NCBI GenBank assembly: GCA_018435055.1
Contig: JAHDOA010000046.1
Coordinates: forward strand, 1 to 64,000
Source: Pelotomaculum sp.
GTDB taxonomy: Bacteria > Bacillota > Desulfotomaculia > Desulfotomaculales > Pelotomaculaceae
Length of the DNA: 64,000 nucleotides
Direction of reading: 5' to 3'
This document shows, piece by piece, positions 44,956-53,870 of this stretch (position 1 is its first letter; each line of letters opens with the position of its first letter). Under the pieces are notes generated by a model. That model was not told where the DNA came from. It saw only the letters and a list, made by a program, of their open reading frames with translations, and did no database searches. A program made the translations under genes and the position numbers.

Positions 44956-45687
44956 TCAAAATTCCTTGATAAGTAGAGGTGTAAAGTCCAGAAAGTCTGC
45001 GCTAACCAGGTGGAAATCAATACCCCAGGCGTTTTCCGGCAGGCGCAGGCGCGCTGCCCCGCCATGCAGGTGGCTGTAAATAACCGTGCTCACCCCGTAT
45101 TTTTGAAACATTTCAATAAATTCATTTTTTTCGTGGCTCTCAGCTGTGGGCATAAAATGAATTAAGACAATTATATCTCTAACCTTTTTCAAATCAACAG
45201 TTCCAAGAGAATTGTCCATCCGGATTAATTCCCTGCGGTATATCTTCATATCATCACTGGTAAAGCATTGTGAACCGGGGCACCACCACCCTCTGGAACC
45301 GCATATGGCGATATCACCGGCAAGTACGTGGTCATTTTGAATGACTGCCATGTTACCGGGCAGGACCGCCCGGACCTGCGTCAGGCTCTGCCACCAGTAA
45401 TCATGATTGCCGGCCACACATATGACGGCGCCCGGCAGCAAGCCGAGAAATTCCAGATCAAACCTTGCCTCAGCAAGTTTTAAGGCCCAGGAAATATCAC
45501 CGGGCATTAGGACTATATCACCTTTTTTTACTGTATTCAGCCAGTTTTCATAAATCTTCCTGTAATGTTCCCGCCATCCGTCTCCAAATATATCCATTGG
45601 TTTATACACCTCAACGCTGCCCCAGGCAGCAGGGTCAACCCTTTTACGAAAGGACAGATGGAGGTCCCCAATGGCAAAAAATTTCAT
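44956..45687 (-). CDS. Metallophosphoesterase (calcineurin-like)
   Basis: 243 residues from ATG 45687, where MKFFAIGDLHLS begins. Metal-site motifs: GDLH (7-10), GDIS with W (about 63), AGNHDYWW (about 94-101), HF in LIHFMP and SHLHGGA (about 206-212). These are the five blocks of the family; it belongs to the YkuE-like/predicted phosphoesterase group of Firmicutes. Substrate unknown. A longer reading from 45786 overlaps the toxin gene and lacks a binding site. Confidence 0.85.
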   Translation of the reverse strand: MKFFAIGDLHLSFRKRVDPAAWGSVEVYKPMDIFGDGWREHYRKIYENWLNTVKKGDIVLMPGDISWALKLAEARFDLEFLGLLPGAVICVAGNHDYWWQSLTQVRAVLPGNMAVIQNDHVLAGDIAICGSRGWWCPGSQCFTSDDMKIYRRELIRMDNSLGTVDLKKVRDIIVLIHFMPTAESHEKNEFIEMFQKYGVSTVIYSHLHGGAARLRLPENAWGIDFHLVSADFLDFTPLLIKEF

Positions 45688-45773
45688 TTTTATAGCATCC
45701 CCTTCTTGAAGCAAAAAAACATAAAAAAATACCTTGTAACTAAAATAATTTGGCTGTGGCCGTACTTGTCTAA

Positions 45774-46076
45774 TCACAACAGCCATTCATAATTGCGTTT
45801 GCCGTAAACAATGCGACGAATCTGTACTATATCGTCCTTAATCACAAAAAACACCAGATAGTTTTCCACAATTAAATACCGGTATCCTTTAGCTTTCAAT
45901 GCAATATCCCGGGCAAAGGGACACCGCTCCGGCATTTCTGCAAGGCTGCTGACTTTTTCTACAATCTTATCGTAGTATCTCAGTGCGGCCTGAGGCGACA
46001 GTGTATTGAGGTAGTTTACAATATCCTTTAAATCCATTTTAGCATAGGAATATATCCTAATTTTATATTTGCCCAT
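45774..46076 (-). CDS. ParE/RelE-family toxin
   Basis: 100 residues with the ParE/RelE plan: YSYAKMDLKDIVNYLN helix pair, RCPFARDI, YRYLIVENYLVFFVI beta core and RIVYGKRNYEWLL at the end. ParE members poison gyrase; RelE members cut mRNA in the ribosome; this looks closer to ParE/YafQ-like. The antitoxin overlaps its start by 14 bases, the usual order of antitoxin first. Confidence 0.88.
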   Translation of the reverse strand: MGKYKIRIYSYAKMDLKDIVNYLNTLSPQAALRYYDKIVEKVSSLAEMPERCPFARDIALKAKGYRYLIVENYLVFFVIKDDIVQIRRIVYGKRNYEWLL

Positions 46077-46335
46077 GCACGCTATTCCTCAACTGCCTGG
46101 CAACCTCACGAAAATCTTCGCCCGCCTCACCGTTTGCTATTTCCGCCTCGGCCTCAGCAAGTTTTGCATATAGGTTAATCAATGCCTGTTGTCGCTCATA
46201 AGTTTCAACACTCATCACAACCATATCCCCGATGCCGTTCTTAGTAATAAAAACAGGCTCTCTTGATTTGCGGCAGAACTCTGAGATATCATTGGCGTTG
46301 TTTCTTAAATCAGAAATCGGTCTGATATTCGGCAT
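46063..46335 (-). CDS. Phd/YefM-family antitoxin
   Basis: 90 residues from ATG 46335 seven bases after GGAGG. PNIRPISDLRNNANDISEFC is the Phd/YefM DNA-binding opening; PVFITKNGIGDMVVMSVETYE follows as the usual beta hairpin. The C-terminal helix should wrap the toxin. It likely represses its own operon. Confidence 0.9.
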   Translation of the reverse strand: MPNIRPISDLRNNANDISEFCRKSREPVFITKNGIGDMVVMSVETYERQQALINLYAKLAEAEAEIANGEAGEDFREVARQLRNSVHGQI

Positions 46336-46675
46336 ATTCAAATCCTCCTATCGGTATTTATGAATAAATTATATCAGGATATTGAGAGGCCGATCAACTG
46401 CAAAAGTCCCCGTTATCGTCAATATCAAGCATTACGCCTGGAAATACCCTGGTGTATAAGGCCCGGCGGCCGCCCCGCAGTGTAGTATCTATAAGTCTAA
46501 AAACTTACAAAAAATAAAAACCGCCCAATAGCGGCGAGCTGTTTACTGCTCAAGATTTTTGCTGAGTATTTACGCTTAAGCAACGCATAGCAAGACCAGA
46601 ACCATAGCGATAAAGCGGAAAGCAAATCCGCCCCATAGATGGTTGATGATGCCATAAATAGGGCTTCAGGCGTAA
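46336..46675. other. Gap between the toxin-antitoxin pair and the flagellar operon
   Basis: 340 bases without a firm gene. A minus-strand stem-loop at 46505-46534 is listed separately. Between it and fliY a 27-codon minus-strand frame encodes a hydrophobic end (FIAMVLVLLCVA) but has no ordinary start codon. Confidence 0.4.
46505..46534 (-). terminator. Probable terminator of the flagellar operon
   Basis: On the minus strand CCGC-TATTGG-GCGG, short stem, followed by TTTTTATTTTTTG. It lies 140 bases after the fliY stop. Confidence 0.55.
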
Positions 46676-47953
46676 TTATGATCCCAGGTTTTGGATTCTT
46701 TCTCTGGGTCCAATGATATTGGCGATCCTTACCCCAAAGTTTTCGTTTACCACTACCACCTCGCCTGTGGCTACCAGCGTGCCGTTAACCAGGATTTCCA
46801 CCGGTTCATCCACAAGGCTTTGCAGCTCGACTACAGAACCAGGCGCCAGGCCCAGTATGTTTTTAATCGGCCACCTCGTTTTTCCCAATAACACAGTAAC
46901 CTTTAAAGGGATATCAAGGATTAAATCCAGGCGTTGCTGGTCAAAACCTTGAGCCGCCGGTTCAGCCCTTGACGATGCGGAAGGAGTCGTGGCGGGATGA
47001 GGTATCATCGTTCCTGCTGCCGGCGGTTCATATAGCCCTGCCGGTTCAACAAATGCCGGAGGTTCCTGCACAACTTCCTCAATTTCAGTAAAATTACCGG
47101 CGCTCCTTTCATCCACGCCGGCGGATAATTCTTCAACCGGCTGTTCTTTTGCTTCCAGCGCGGGTTTATCATCGTGCGGCTGTATTAATTCACCGAGGAT
47201 CAGGCCGGCTTCTTCCCTGGCGGTATCAAAGCCCATTACTTGCATAATATGGGTATCGAGTATATCTCCTATCTTCATATTAAACCAGACCACCACTACC
47301 GGCCCTTCCACGCCATATTCCGAGAAACCTGAATCATCAGCGTTGTAATATACTCTTGTTTCAGGCGGAGAAATATTTACAGTACGGTTAAACATCGTAG
47401 CCATTGAGGTGGAGGCTGTACCGATCATCTGGTTCATAGCCTCGGACGCCGCGCTTACGCTGATCTCATCTATTTCTTCAGATGCGCTTACACCTTCCCC
47501 GCCCATCATCAAATCAGCCAAAATGTTGGCGTCACTGACCCTAATAATTAACAGGTTGAACCCTGACAGACCTTCAGTGAAACGCACATGGATAGTCAGG
47601 TGCGGTTTTATGAAAGTGTCAAAAAGTTCTTCCAACGTTGATATTGTAATCTTTGGGCTGGTAATACTTACCTTCTGGTTCAGTAGTATGGACAGTGTGG
47701 TGGCCGCTGAACCCATGCAGATGTTGCCGATCTCCCCCAGGGCGTCCATTTCCTCCGCTGTTATATACTGCCCGCCATGCTGTCCCCCGGGCGGCGCCGT
47801 ATCTCTCTCAGCGGGGGGTGCGCCTTCTCCGGCGATATATTCCTCTTGCTGCTCACCGGATGCGACTGTCTGCTCCTCTCCGGGCGAATCAGGCTCATTA
47901 TTTTGCGCGCTCAAGAGAGCGTCAATTTCTTCCTGTTTTAAAAGTCTAGTCAT
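46676..47953 (-). CDS. fliY: Flagellar motor switch phosphatase FliY
   Basis: About 425 residues from ATG 47953. The N-terminus LKQEEIDALLSAQ is the CheY-P binding motif shared with FliM. Next a CheC-like domain (about 70-250) with two phosphatase motifs, MDALGEIGNICMGSA and ASEAMNQMIGT. A Pro/Glu-rich linker follows and the C-terminal FliN/SpoA domain (about 345-425). FliY joins the C-ring and removes phosphate from CheY. It overlaps fliM by 8 bases. A separate FliN is also encoded at 61592. Confidence 0.92.
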   Translation of the reverse strand: MTRLLKQEEIDALLSAQNNEPDSPGEEQTVASGEQQEEYIAGEGAPPAERDTAPPGGQHGGQYITAEEMDALGEIGNICMGSAATTLSILLNQKVSITSPKITISTLEELFDTFIKPHLTIHVRFTEGLSGFNLLIIRVSDANILADLMMGGEGVSASEEIDEISVSAASEAMNQMIGTASTSMATMFNRTVNISPPETRVYYNADDSGFSEYGVEGPVVVVWFNMKIGDILDTHIMQVMGFDTAREEAGLILGELIQPHDDKPALEAKEQPVEELSAGVDERSAGNFTEIEEVVQEPPAFVEPAGLYEPPAAGTMIPHPATTPSASSRAEPAAQGFDQQRLDLILDIPLKVTVLLGKTRWPIKNILGLAPGSVVELQSLVDEPVEILVNGTLVATGEVVVVNENFGVRIANIIGPRERIQNLGS

Positions 47954-48935
47954 CCTTTTCCCCTTCCACCAGCGCCGTAATTTGCACAGCAAGCTTGCTG
48001 CCGAGCGTACCAGCCTGCACCTTGAATTTCATCTGTTCTTCTATGTACATATCCATATCCTGGTCCACCCTTCTGTCCAGCAGCAACACATCTCCTTCCT
48101 GCAGCTGGAGAAAATCGTTGATGTTCACCCATGTTTGCCCGGCCAGGACCGTAAGTTCCACAGTGGGCAGGCCAAGCCAGTGGAACATTCTTTTCCTCTC
48201 CGCTTCGCTCAGGTCTGATGACGGCGGCCCGAAACGCCTTTGCAAAGAAAGATGGGAAACCACCGGGTCAAGCAGGGTAAAGGGAAAACAAAGGTTGATA
48301 AAACCTCTGGCAGTCTCGCCAACCTGTGTTGTAAAAGAGATTAAAGCTACAATTTCGTTAAATGAATATACCTGGTGCAGGTGGGGTGTGGTCTCCACAG
48401 ATTCAATGGCCGGCTCGACCTGGACAATGTCCTTCCAGGCCAGGGCCAGGTTATCTAATATCTTGACAGCTAAGTTCCTGGCTACTGAAAGCTCTATGTC
48501 AGTCAGGTCACGGATGGTTTTGGGCGCCGTACCGCTCCCGCCAAAAAAGAGGTCTATCACCGGAAATAAAAAAACAGGATCCAGCTGGGCTATCGCGGTT
48601 CCTTTTAAAGGACTTAAAGAAAACACCACCAGCACCGTCGGGGTTGGAATCGAACGGATAAAATCTTCAAATGTCAATTGATCAACGGAAGCGACTTCAA
48701 TTTGAATATCGCTGCGCAGGTAACCTGTCAAAAAATTGGATAGCAGGCGGACAAACCCGCCGTGTAAAACCTGCAGTGTGCGGAGCTGTTCCTTGGAAAA
48801 TTTATTCGGGCGCCGGAAATCATACGGCTTGCAATCTAATTGTTTTTGGGAATCCTGCAACTCGCTCATATTTACCTCGCCGGTTGAAAGAGCGTCCAGC
48901 AAGGCGTCTATTTCATTTTGGGATAAAATATCCAT
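47946..48935 (-). CDS. fliM: Flagellar motor switch protein FliM
   Basis: 329 residues. LSQNEIDALLDAL (4-16) is the CheY-P docking motif. The central CheC-like domain holds the KPYDFRRPNKFSKEQLRTL opening (about 36-54). The C-terminal SpoA domain (about 245-325) binds FliN. It forms the middle of the C-ring that sets rotation direction. Lies 51 bases downstream of cheY. Confidence 0.95.
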   Translation of the reverse strand: MDILSQNEIDALLDALSTGEVNMSELQDSQKQLDCKPYDFRRPNKFSKEQLRTLQVLHGGFVRLLSNFLTGYLRSDIQIEVASVDQLTFEDFIRSIPTPTVLVVFSLSPLKGTAIAQLDPVFLFPVIDLFFGGSGTAPKTIRDLTDIELSVARNLAVKILDNLALAWKDIVQVEPAIESVETTPHLHQVYSFNEIVALISFTTQVGETARGFINLCFPFTLLDPVVSHLSLQRRFGPPSSDLSEAERKRMFHWLGLPTVELTVLAGQTWVNINDFLQLQEGDVLLLDRRVDQDMDMYIEEQMKFKVQAGTLGSKLAVQITALVEGEKDD

Positions 48936-48986
48936 AGTTTACCAACCTAAATTTATTATTATATTGCCTAACAAGTCCGCCGCCGT

Positions 48987-49358
48987 TTACCCGGCCCGGG
49001 CCAGTACCCTGCCGATAGCCTGCAGGATCCGGTCCTGCTGAAAGGGTTTTACGATAAAATCTTTCGCTCCCGCCTGGATAGCCTCCATTACCATGGCCTG
49101 CTGTCCCATGGCGCTGCACATGATGATGTTTGCGCCCGGATCGAACGCGCGGATAGCCTTGACCACTTCTATACCGTTCATTTCAGGCATGGTAATATCC
49201 ATAGTAATAAGATCAGGTTTAAGTTCCTTATATAATTCTATCGCCGTCTGCCCGTTTTCCGCCTCACCGCAAATTTCATAGCCGTTTTTGATTAATATAT
49301 TTTTAATCATCATTCTCATAAAAGCCGCGTCGTCGACAATAAGAATCCTTTTGCCCAA
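48987..49358 (-). CDS. cheY: Chemotaxis response regulator CheY
   Basis: 123 residues from TTG 49358, seven bases after GGGAGG. Single receiver domain: acidic DD near 8-9, phosphoacceptor D54 in TMDITMP, S82 in CSAMG and K104 in VKPFQ. Phospho-CheY binds FliM and FliY. Its kinase CheA is not in the window. The CheC gene lies directly upstream. Confidence 0.93.
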   Translation of the reverse strand: MGKRILIVDDAAFMRMMIKNILIKNGYEICGEAENGQTAIELYKELKPDLITMDITMPEMNGIEVVKAIRAFDPGANIIMCSAMGQQAMVMEAIQAGAKDFIVKPFQQDRILQAIGRVLARAG

Positions 49359-49379
49359 AGAAATCACCTCCCGTATCTA

Positions 49380-50003
49380 TCAACACTCAACAGGCATGCC
49401 GAGGGCCTCGAACAGCCTGTCTAAAGCTCCTGTTTCCGGCAGCAGAAAAAAATGCCCTTTGATCTGGCCGTAGTTCTGCAAAAACAAAGTCTCAATCACA
49501 AGAATTTTATCACTCCAGGCGCCGCTGGCCGCAAAAGAAGCGCTCAGCACCGCCCCCAGCATATCGAAAGCAAACATCGGCACTGTGGTGATCATGTTTA
49601 AACCGGTCATATCGCCAATAGCATTGATAAAAGAGCCGGTTAAAACATTTCCTATTTCCGCTATGGCGGAGATCCCCAGATCATCAAGCCCGGAGGTAGT
49701 ACCAAGTTCATATCCCATCAGCATGTCAATAAGGTTAAAAGTGCTTTGCTCCGAAAACACAAACATCACGGCGCCGGGAATGTCTCCTTCCAGACTTAAA
49801 TTAGCACAGGATACAACCTCTTCTATCCCGCCCGTCAGGGCATATACCTGTTCAAAATCAAGGAACCTGGCCTTCGGCACATCTATTTCCACCCTCTTAT
49901 TCAGTAAATCCGCAAGGGCTGTCGCGGCATTACCGAGTCCAATATTGCTGATTTCCTGAAGGGCGTCCATATGAATATATGAAATTGTGTCACCTGCAGT
50001 CAA
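49380..50003 (-). CDS. cheC: CheY-P phosphatase CheC
   Basis: 207 residues, TTG start with GGGGAGGGG. Two phosphatase motifs are visible: MDALQEISNIGLGNA (about 12-26) and ISAIAEIGNVLTG (about 110-122), each with the E-x2-N pair. CheC removes phosphate from CheY and is boosted by CheD. Adjacent to cheD, as in Bacillus. Confidence 0.93.
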   Translation of the reverse strand: MTAGDTISYIHMDALQEISNIGLGNAATALADLLNKRVEIDVPKARFLDFEQVYALTGGIEEVVSCANLSLEGDIPGAVMFVFSEQSTFNLIDMLMGYELGTTSGLDDLGISAIAEIGNVLTGSFINAIGDMTGLNMITTVPMFAFDMLGAVLSASFAASGAWSDKILVIETLFLQNYGQIKGHFFLLPETGALDRLFEALGMPVEC

Positions 50004-50019
50004 TATCCACCCCTCCCCT

Positions 50020-50550
50020 TTAGATCACCTTTATTTGCATACCTACAGCCCGGATGTAAACCAGCCCGCTGGCGGTGTCCAGGATCATTGTCCGGCCCCT
50101 GCCGCCTCCCACCTCTTCAGCGAGCACCCTGATGCCCAGCCCTTTTAATATGAATTTGGTCGTAACAATATTGCGGGCGCCAATATTTAACATAAACTTA
50201 TCATTTGCCCCGGAAAACATTTGCGCCCCTCCGGCCATCTTGGCCTGCAGGTTGCTGACCCTGCCTCCCCGCCGCTTAATCTCCGCGATTAGCAGTGGTA
50301 TGCCCAGGTCAGCAAATTTAGCGGGTTTCGTTACTTCACTGAATAAGGCGCTGTCGGGAAGCATAATATGCAGCAATCCACCAATCTTTGTCAGGGGATC
50401 GTATAATGTAAGACCAACGCATGATCCAAGGCCCATTGTAATTAAACGGTCCGGTTGACCGGCAACTTTTAATTCGGCAATACCTACCTGGATTTCCGCA
50501 GCAGGCGGCGCATACTCACGCCCGCTGTCCCGTACTGGCAAACCATGCAC
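50020..50550 (-). CDS. cheD: Chemoreceptor glutamine deamidase CheD
   Basis: About 176 residues. The GTG start at 50550 follows AAGGTGG by five bases; a longer reading would run into flgG. The catalytic triad region is clear: GLGSCVGL (Cys) and GLLHIMLPDS (His). CheD turns receptor glutamines into glutamates and binds CheC. It overlaps the end of the flgG gene only at its binding site. Confidence 0.93.
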   Translation of the reverse strand: MHGLPVRDSGREYAPPAAEIQVGIAELKVAGQPDRLITMGLGSCVGLTLYDPLTKIGGLLHIMLPDSALFSEVTKPAKFADLGIPLLIAEIKRRGGRVSNLQAKMAGGAQMFSGANDKFMLNIGARNIVTTKFILKGLGIRVLAEEVGGGRGRTMILDTASGLVYIRAVGMQIKVI

Positions 50551-50560
50551 GCAAACCACC

Positions 50561-51331
50561 TTATTTCCGCAAATTGTTGGCCAGGCCAAACATCTCATCA
50601 GCCAGGCGCAAGATGCGGGCGCTAAAATTGTAAGCGCGCTGGACTTCGATCAGGCTTGCCATTTCCTCCGTAAAATCGACATTTGACCCTTCCAGGCAGC
50701 CCTGCTTGATCGCGCCGAAACCCTGACTGCCGGGGATCCCTTCCACAGCTTCTCCCACAGCTGAAAAAAGGTTTTTCCCTTCCGCCCGCAGCGCCGCGGC
50801 GCTGTTGAACTTATAGAGCTTAACCTGCCCCGCCCCGGTTATTCTTCCCGCATCATTGACACTAATTTCTCCATCGGCCGCTATGGTAATATCCACTGTG
50901 CCGGGAGGCGTCTCTATCCCATCCAGCCTGTAACCGGAAGGTGTCGTCATATAGCCGTTTGCGTCAAGGCTGAAGGTCCCGTCGCGGGTATACCGCTCCT
51001 CTCCATCCGGAAGGACAACCTTGAAAAACCCCTCTCCAAAAACAGCGAGATCCAGCGGCCTCTGTGTCTCGACTAGCTGACCGGGTCTTAAATTGTTTGT
51101 TATCCCGGATACTTTCACGCCGCTTCCCACCGTTAACATATCCTGATCCTGGCTGCCGGCGGCGACTGGAATACCGTTACTGCTAAATTCCTGGCCTACA
51201 AGCTCAGCAAAATCAGCCCTGCTCTTTTTATAGCCCGTGGTGTTTACATTGGCCAGGTTATTGGCAATGGTGTCAGTTTTTATTTGTTTGGCGTTCATCG
51301 CCGACGCAGCCCCGGCGATAGCGCGCAGCAT
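50561..51331 (-). CDS. flgG: Flagellar rod protein FlgG-like (hook-basal body protein)
   Basis: About 256 residues from ATG 51331 with GAGGTG. The rod-protein N-terminal signature is TIANNLANVNTTGYKK (about 25-40). The C-terminal helix ends with EEMASLIEVQRAYNFSARI, which packs in the coaxial rod. Together with the paralogue upstream it makes the rod. Choice between FlgF and FlgG for the pair rests on gene order. A repeat element separates it from the paralogue. Confidence 0.85.
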   Translation of the reverse strand: MLRAIAGAASAMNAKQIKTDTIANNLANVNTTGYKKSRADFAELVGQEFSSNGIPVAAGSQDQDMLTVGSGVKVSGITNNLRPGQLVETQRPLDLAVFGEGFFKVVLPDGEERYTRDGTFSLDANGYMTTPSGYRLDGIETPPGTVDITIAADGEISVNDAGRITGAGQVKLYKFNSAAALRAEGKNLFSAVGEAVEGIPGSQGFGAIKQGCLEGSNVDFTEEMASLIEVQRAYNFSARILRLADEMFGLANNLRK

Positions 51332-51368
51332 AAACATCACCTCAATCTGAAAAAATTACCTAAACATA

Positions 51369-51571
51369 TTGACAGGATTTACAGGATTATTTGGATTTAA
51401 GGATTAATAATTGTTATTAGTATAAACATTGATAGTACTAATTTTAAAGATTCTTGTTTAATTCCAAGTATATTCTTACCTCAAGATGTCAGTAAAAATG
51501 GTAGTAATGAATTAAAAATCATGTTAATCCTTTTTTTAAATCATGTTAATCCTGTCAGATTGTTTTAATGT
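51369..51571. repeat. Two-armed 9-mer repeat element inside the flagellar operon
   Basis: Left arm 51369-51410 (GACAGGATT, TACAGGATT, TTTGGATT, TAAGGATTAA). Core of about 100 AT-rich bases. Right arm 51514-51571 (TGTTAATCC twice, then TGTCAGATTGTTTTA). It shares 22 identical bases with the 44751 copy at 51546-51567. It fills most of the 260-base gap between flgF and flgG, genes which otherwise run nearly end to end. Confidence 0.72.
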
Positions 51572-51591
51572 TTTTATAAATTTTTATTATC

Positions 51592-52380
51592 TTACCTGAT
51601 GCTGCCGACCTGGTTTACCGCCTTGTTGAGAATTTCATCATAGTTCTGGATAATCCTCTGGTTGGCCTCATAGGCCCGCATAACAGCTATTGATTGGGCT
51701 ATTTCTTCAATGACGTTGACATTGGACATCTCCAGTTTGCCCTGTACAACAGTTGTGCCGGCAGCCTGCCCGGCGCTATCCGGGGGCGCGCTAAAAAGGG
51801 CTTCCCCTTCTTTGGTGAGGTCGCTTCGATCGGCAAATTCAACCAGCCGCAGCCTGTCCACAGCTGTCCCACCGGCATCAATTGAGCCATCGGCGGATAC
51901 CGTGAAATTATCGTTCTCCACCCTTATTACGCCGGCCTCTCCAAGCACGTGGTATTTTCCGTTGAGCATAAGGTAGCCTTCATTGTCCACCTGAAAATTC
52001 CCGCCGCGGGTGTAATAAACCTGATCAGGATCCTCCTGCCCGGCAATCCTGACCACAAAAAAACCGGGCCCCATAATTGCTATATCGGTTAGATTTCCTG
52101 TTTCCTTAAGTATTCCAACCCCATAATCGGTGGCAGTCCCCGCTATTAAAGAACCGTTTCCCAGAGGTCCGATTGTTGTGACCGGGTTGTTTAAAGGCGG
52201 CCCCTCTGTGCGTTTGGGGCCTCCCTGCTGGATCAGAAGGTGTTCAGGAAAACTTTTCAGGAAGACCTCTTCTCTTTTATAACCAGGCGTAGAGGCGTTG
52301 GCCAGGTTGTTAGAAATTTTTTCAACCCTGGCCTGCTGTACATCCATACCAGCGGCGGAGCTGTATAGACCTCTGAGCAT
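51592..52380 (-). CDS. flgF: Flagellar rod protein FlgF-like (hook-basal body protein)
   Basis: 262 residues. N-terminal LYSSAAGMDVQQARVEKISNN (5-25) and NASTPGYKR (28-36) are rod-protein marks. The C-terminal IAVMRAYEANQRIIQNYDE is the matching helix. Start ATG with AAAGGAGG. It lies 35 bases after the sigma factor gene. FlhO is the Bacillus name for the related protein. Confidence 0.85.
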   Translation of the reverse strand: MLRGLYSSAAGMDVQQARVEKISNNLANASTPGYKREEVFLKSFPEHLLIQQGGPKRTEGPPLNNPVTTIGPLGNGSLIAGTATDYGVGILKETGNLTDIAIMGPGFFVVRIAGQEDPDQVYYTRGGNFQVDNEGYLMLNGKYHVLGEAGVIRVENDNFTVSADGSIDAGGTAVDRLRLVEFADRSDLTKEGEALFSAPPDSAGQAAGTTVVQGKLEMSNVNVIEEIAQSIAVMRAYEANQRIIQNYDEILNKAVNQVGSIR

Positions 52381-52415
52381 TCAAATCCTCCTTTGACAAA
52401 TTACTTCCTCGCGCA

Positions 52416-53171
52416 TTAGTAGGCTGCCCGTTCCAACTTGCTTCTCAACCCGTTCAGCGCTCTTGTGTGCAGTTGACAAACCCGCGATTCGGAGACGTCA
52501 AGGACCTTGCCGATTTCCTTTAATGTCAGTTCCTCCTGGTAATAAAGCGCCAGGACAAGGCGGTCTTTCTCCGGCAGTTCCTCAATAGCTTTTATAAGAA
52601 GTTGCCTGCTCTCTTCCTTCTCAACCAGGTCCAATGGATCAGGGCTGTCATTATCCTTGATCATATCCACCCACCTCACTCGTTCGCCATCAACCGCTGA
52701 CACCGTTTCATCCAGGGAGGACAGGGAAAGAAGATTTACCTGCCCTTCCAGTTTGTACAGTTCAGTCAACGTTATCCCCATAGCGCCGGCCAGCGCTTCA
52801 TGGGTGACCTGTTCCCCGAGCTCTTTATGCAGCCTTTCCTTGGTGGCGTTCAGCTGCTGAATTTTTTGCCACAAGGTGCGGGGGATCCAGTTTAATTTTC
52901 TTACTTCATCGATCATAGACCCGCGTACCCTGTTGTACGCATAAGTTTTAAAACTCACACCCAAATCGGGGTTAAACTTTTCCACGGCTTCCAGGAGCCC
53001 GAACACACCATAGCTCTCCAGATCCTCCTGGCTGATAAATGCGGGCAGCTTTACAGCCAGCCGGCCAGCGAGATATTTTACTAGAGACAGATGAGCCAGC
53101 ACGATTTCATTTTTCAGACCCCCGTCCCTGGACCGGCGATATTTTCGCCACATCTCATCGGTGACAGCCAT
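52416..53171 (-). CDS. fliA: Sigma-28 family RNA polymerase sigma factor (FliA/SigD)
   Basis: 251 residues. Region 2: AYNRVRGSMIDEVRKLNWIPRTL (about 81-103), the typical FliA signature. Region 4: LTLKEIGKVLDVSESRVCQLHTRAL (about 216-240), with the helix-turn-helix. It drives late flagellar and chemotaxis genes. Lies inside the early operon, as sigD does in Bacillus. No anti-sigma FlgM is seen in the window. Confidence 0.95.
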   Translation of the reverse strand: MAVTDEMWRKYRRSRDGGLKNEIVLAHLSLVKYLAGRLAVKLPAFISQEDLESYGVFGLLEAVEKFNPDLGVSFKTYAYNRVRGSMIDEVRKLNWIPRTLWQKIQQLNATKERLHKELGEQVTHEALAGAMGITLTELYKLEGQVNLLSLSSLDETVSAVDGERVRWVDMIKDNDSPDPLDLVEKEESRQLLIKAIEELPEKDRLVLALYYQEELTLKEIGKVLDVSESRVCQLHTRALNGLRSKLERAAY

Positions 53172-53209
53172 GTATTCACATCCCCCGTGTAATTAGGCGC
53201 CCTGCGGAC

Positions 53210-53860
53210 TCAATAAAAACGCCTTTGCTCCGACATCCTCATAATGGTATACCGGACAATCAAATCCTGCTGCCTGGGGCTAATATCCGTGAACTGCACC
53301 GCTACCTTGTACATCTTGCGGTTTTCTTCCAGCCATGTCCGTACTACAACACCGCTTAATTCCAGGCATACCTTTTCTTTTTTAAAGGGAACCATTATTT
53401 TTAGTATAAGTTTCGTATTAACTGCAAAATTTTTTTTGTGCAGCAACTGTATCCCGCCGGCGCTTATGTCAAGACCACAACATTTAGTAAAGACAGGATC
53501 CTTGCCTTCAACAGGCATTTCCGCGCATAAAATGTCCAGCAAAGCGGATATCCTGACAAATTGCCTCAACTGCACCCTTTTATATTCAGCGGGCGGGGTC
53601 AGCGCATACATCGGTATATTGTCATAACGCCGCCCGATAACTCTTGTGTTGAACTCATACTTGGCGTCTTCAGTAACAAAAGATATAGTAAGATGATCAT
53701 CTCTCTCTAAAACCAGCGGGTTTGTCTTATTAGTAGGGATAGAGATCAGCAATTCATCATCAGTGATATCCTGAACGCTGGCCTGGTACCAGTCATCCTG
53801 GTTTTCTAATCTCGTCACATGGACCTTCTGCTTAATCCGGATTCCGGTAATTTCAGCCAT
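53210..53860 (-). CDS. PilZ-domain flagellar brake protein (YcgR/MotI-like)
   Basis: 216 residues. N-terminal YcgR-type barrel (about 1-95), then a PilZ domain opening with RVQLRQFVRI (the RxxxR c-di-GMP site, about 98-107) and D-S/A-G motif DISAGGIQL (about 128-136). When it binds c-di-GMP it slows or clutches the motor. Placed between flhG and sigD as in several clostridia. Confidence 0.9.
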   Translation of the reverse strand: MAEITGIRIKQKVHVTRLENQDDWYQASVQDITDDELLISIPTNKTNPLVLERDDHLTISFVTEDAKYEFNTRVIGRRYDNIPMYALTPPAEYKRVQLRQFVRISALLDILCAEMPVEGKDPVFTKCCGLDISAGGIQLLHKKNFAVNTKLILKIMVPFKKEKVCLELSGVVVRTWLEENRKMYKVAVQFTDISPRQQDLIVRYTIMRMSEQRRFY

Positions 53861-53870
53861 ATAAAGCCTC

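Noticed and set aside
46590-46672. Minus-strand frame ending in a hydrophobic FIAMVLVLLCVA
   Set aside because: A stop codon directly precedes it and there is no ATG, GTG, TTG or CTG start before the hydrophobic part; only ATT would serve.
44751-51571. Tandem short repeats considered as CRISPR
   Set aside because: Units are 7 or 9 bases, directly adjacent, with no spacers of constant length and no cas genes.
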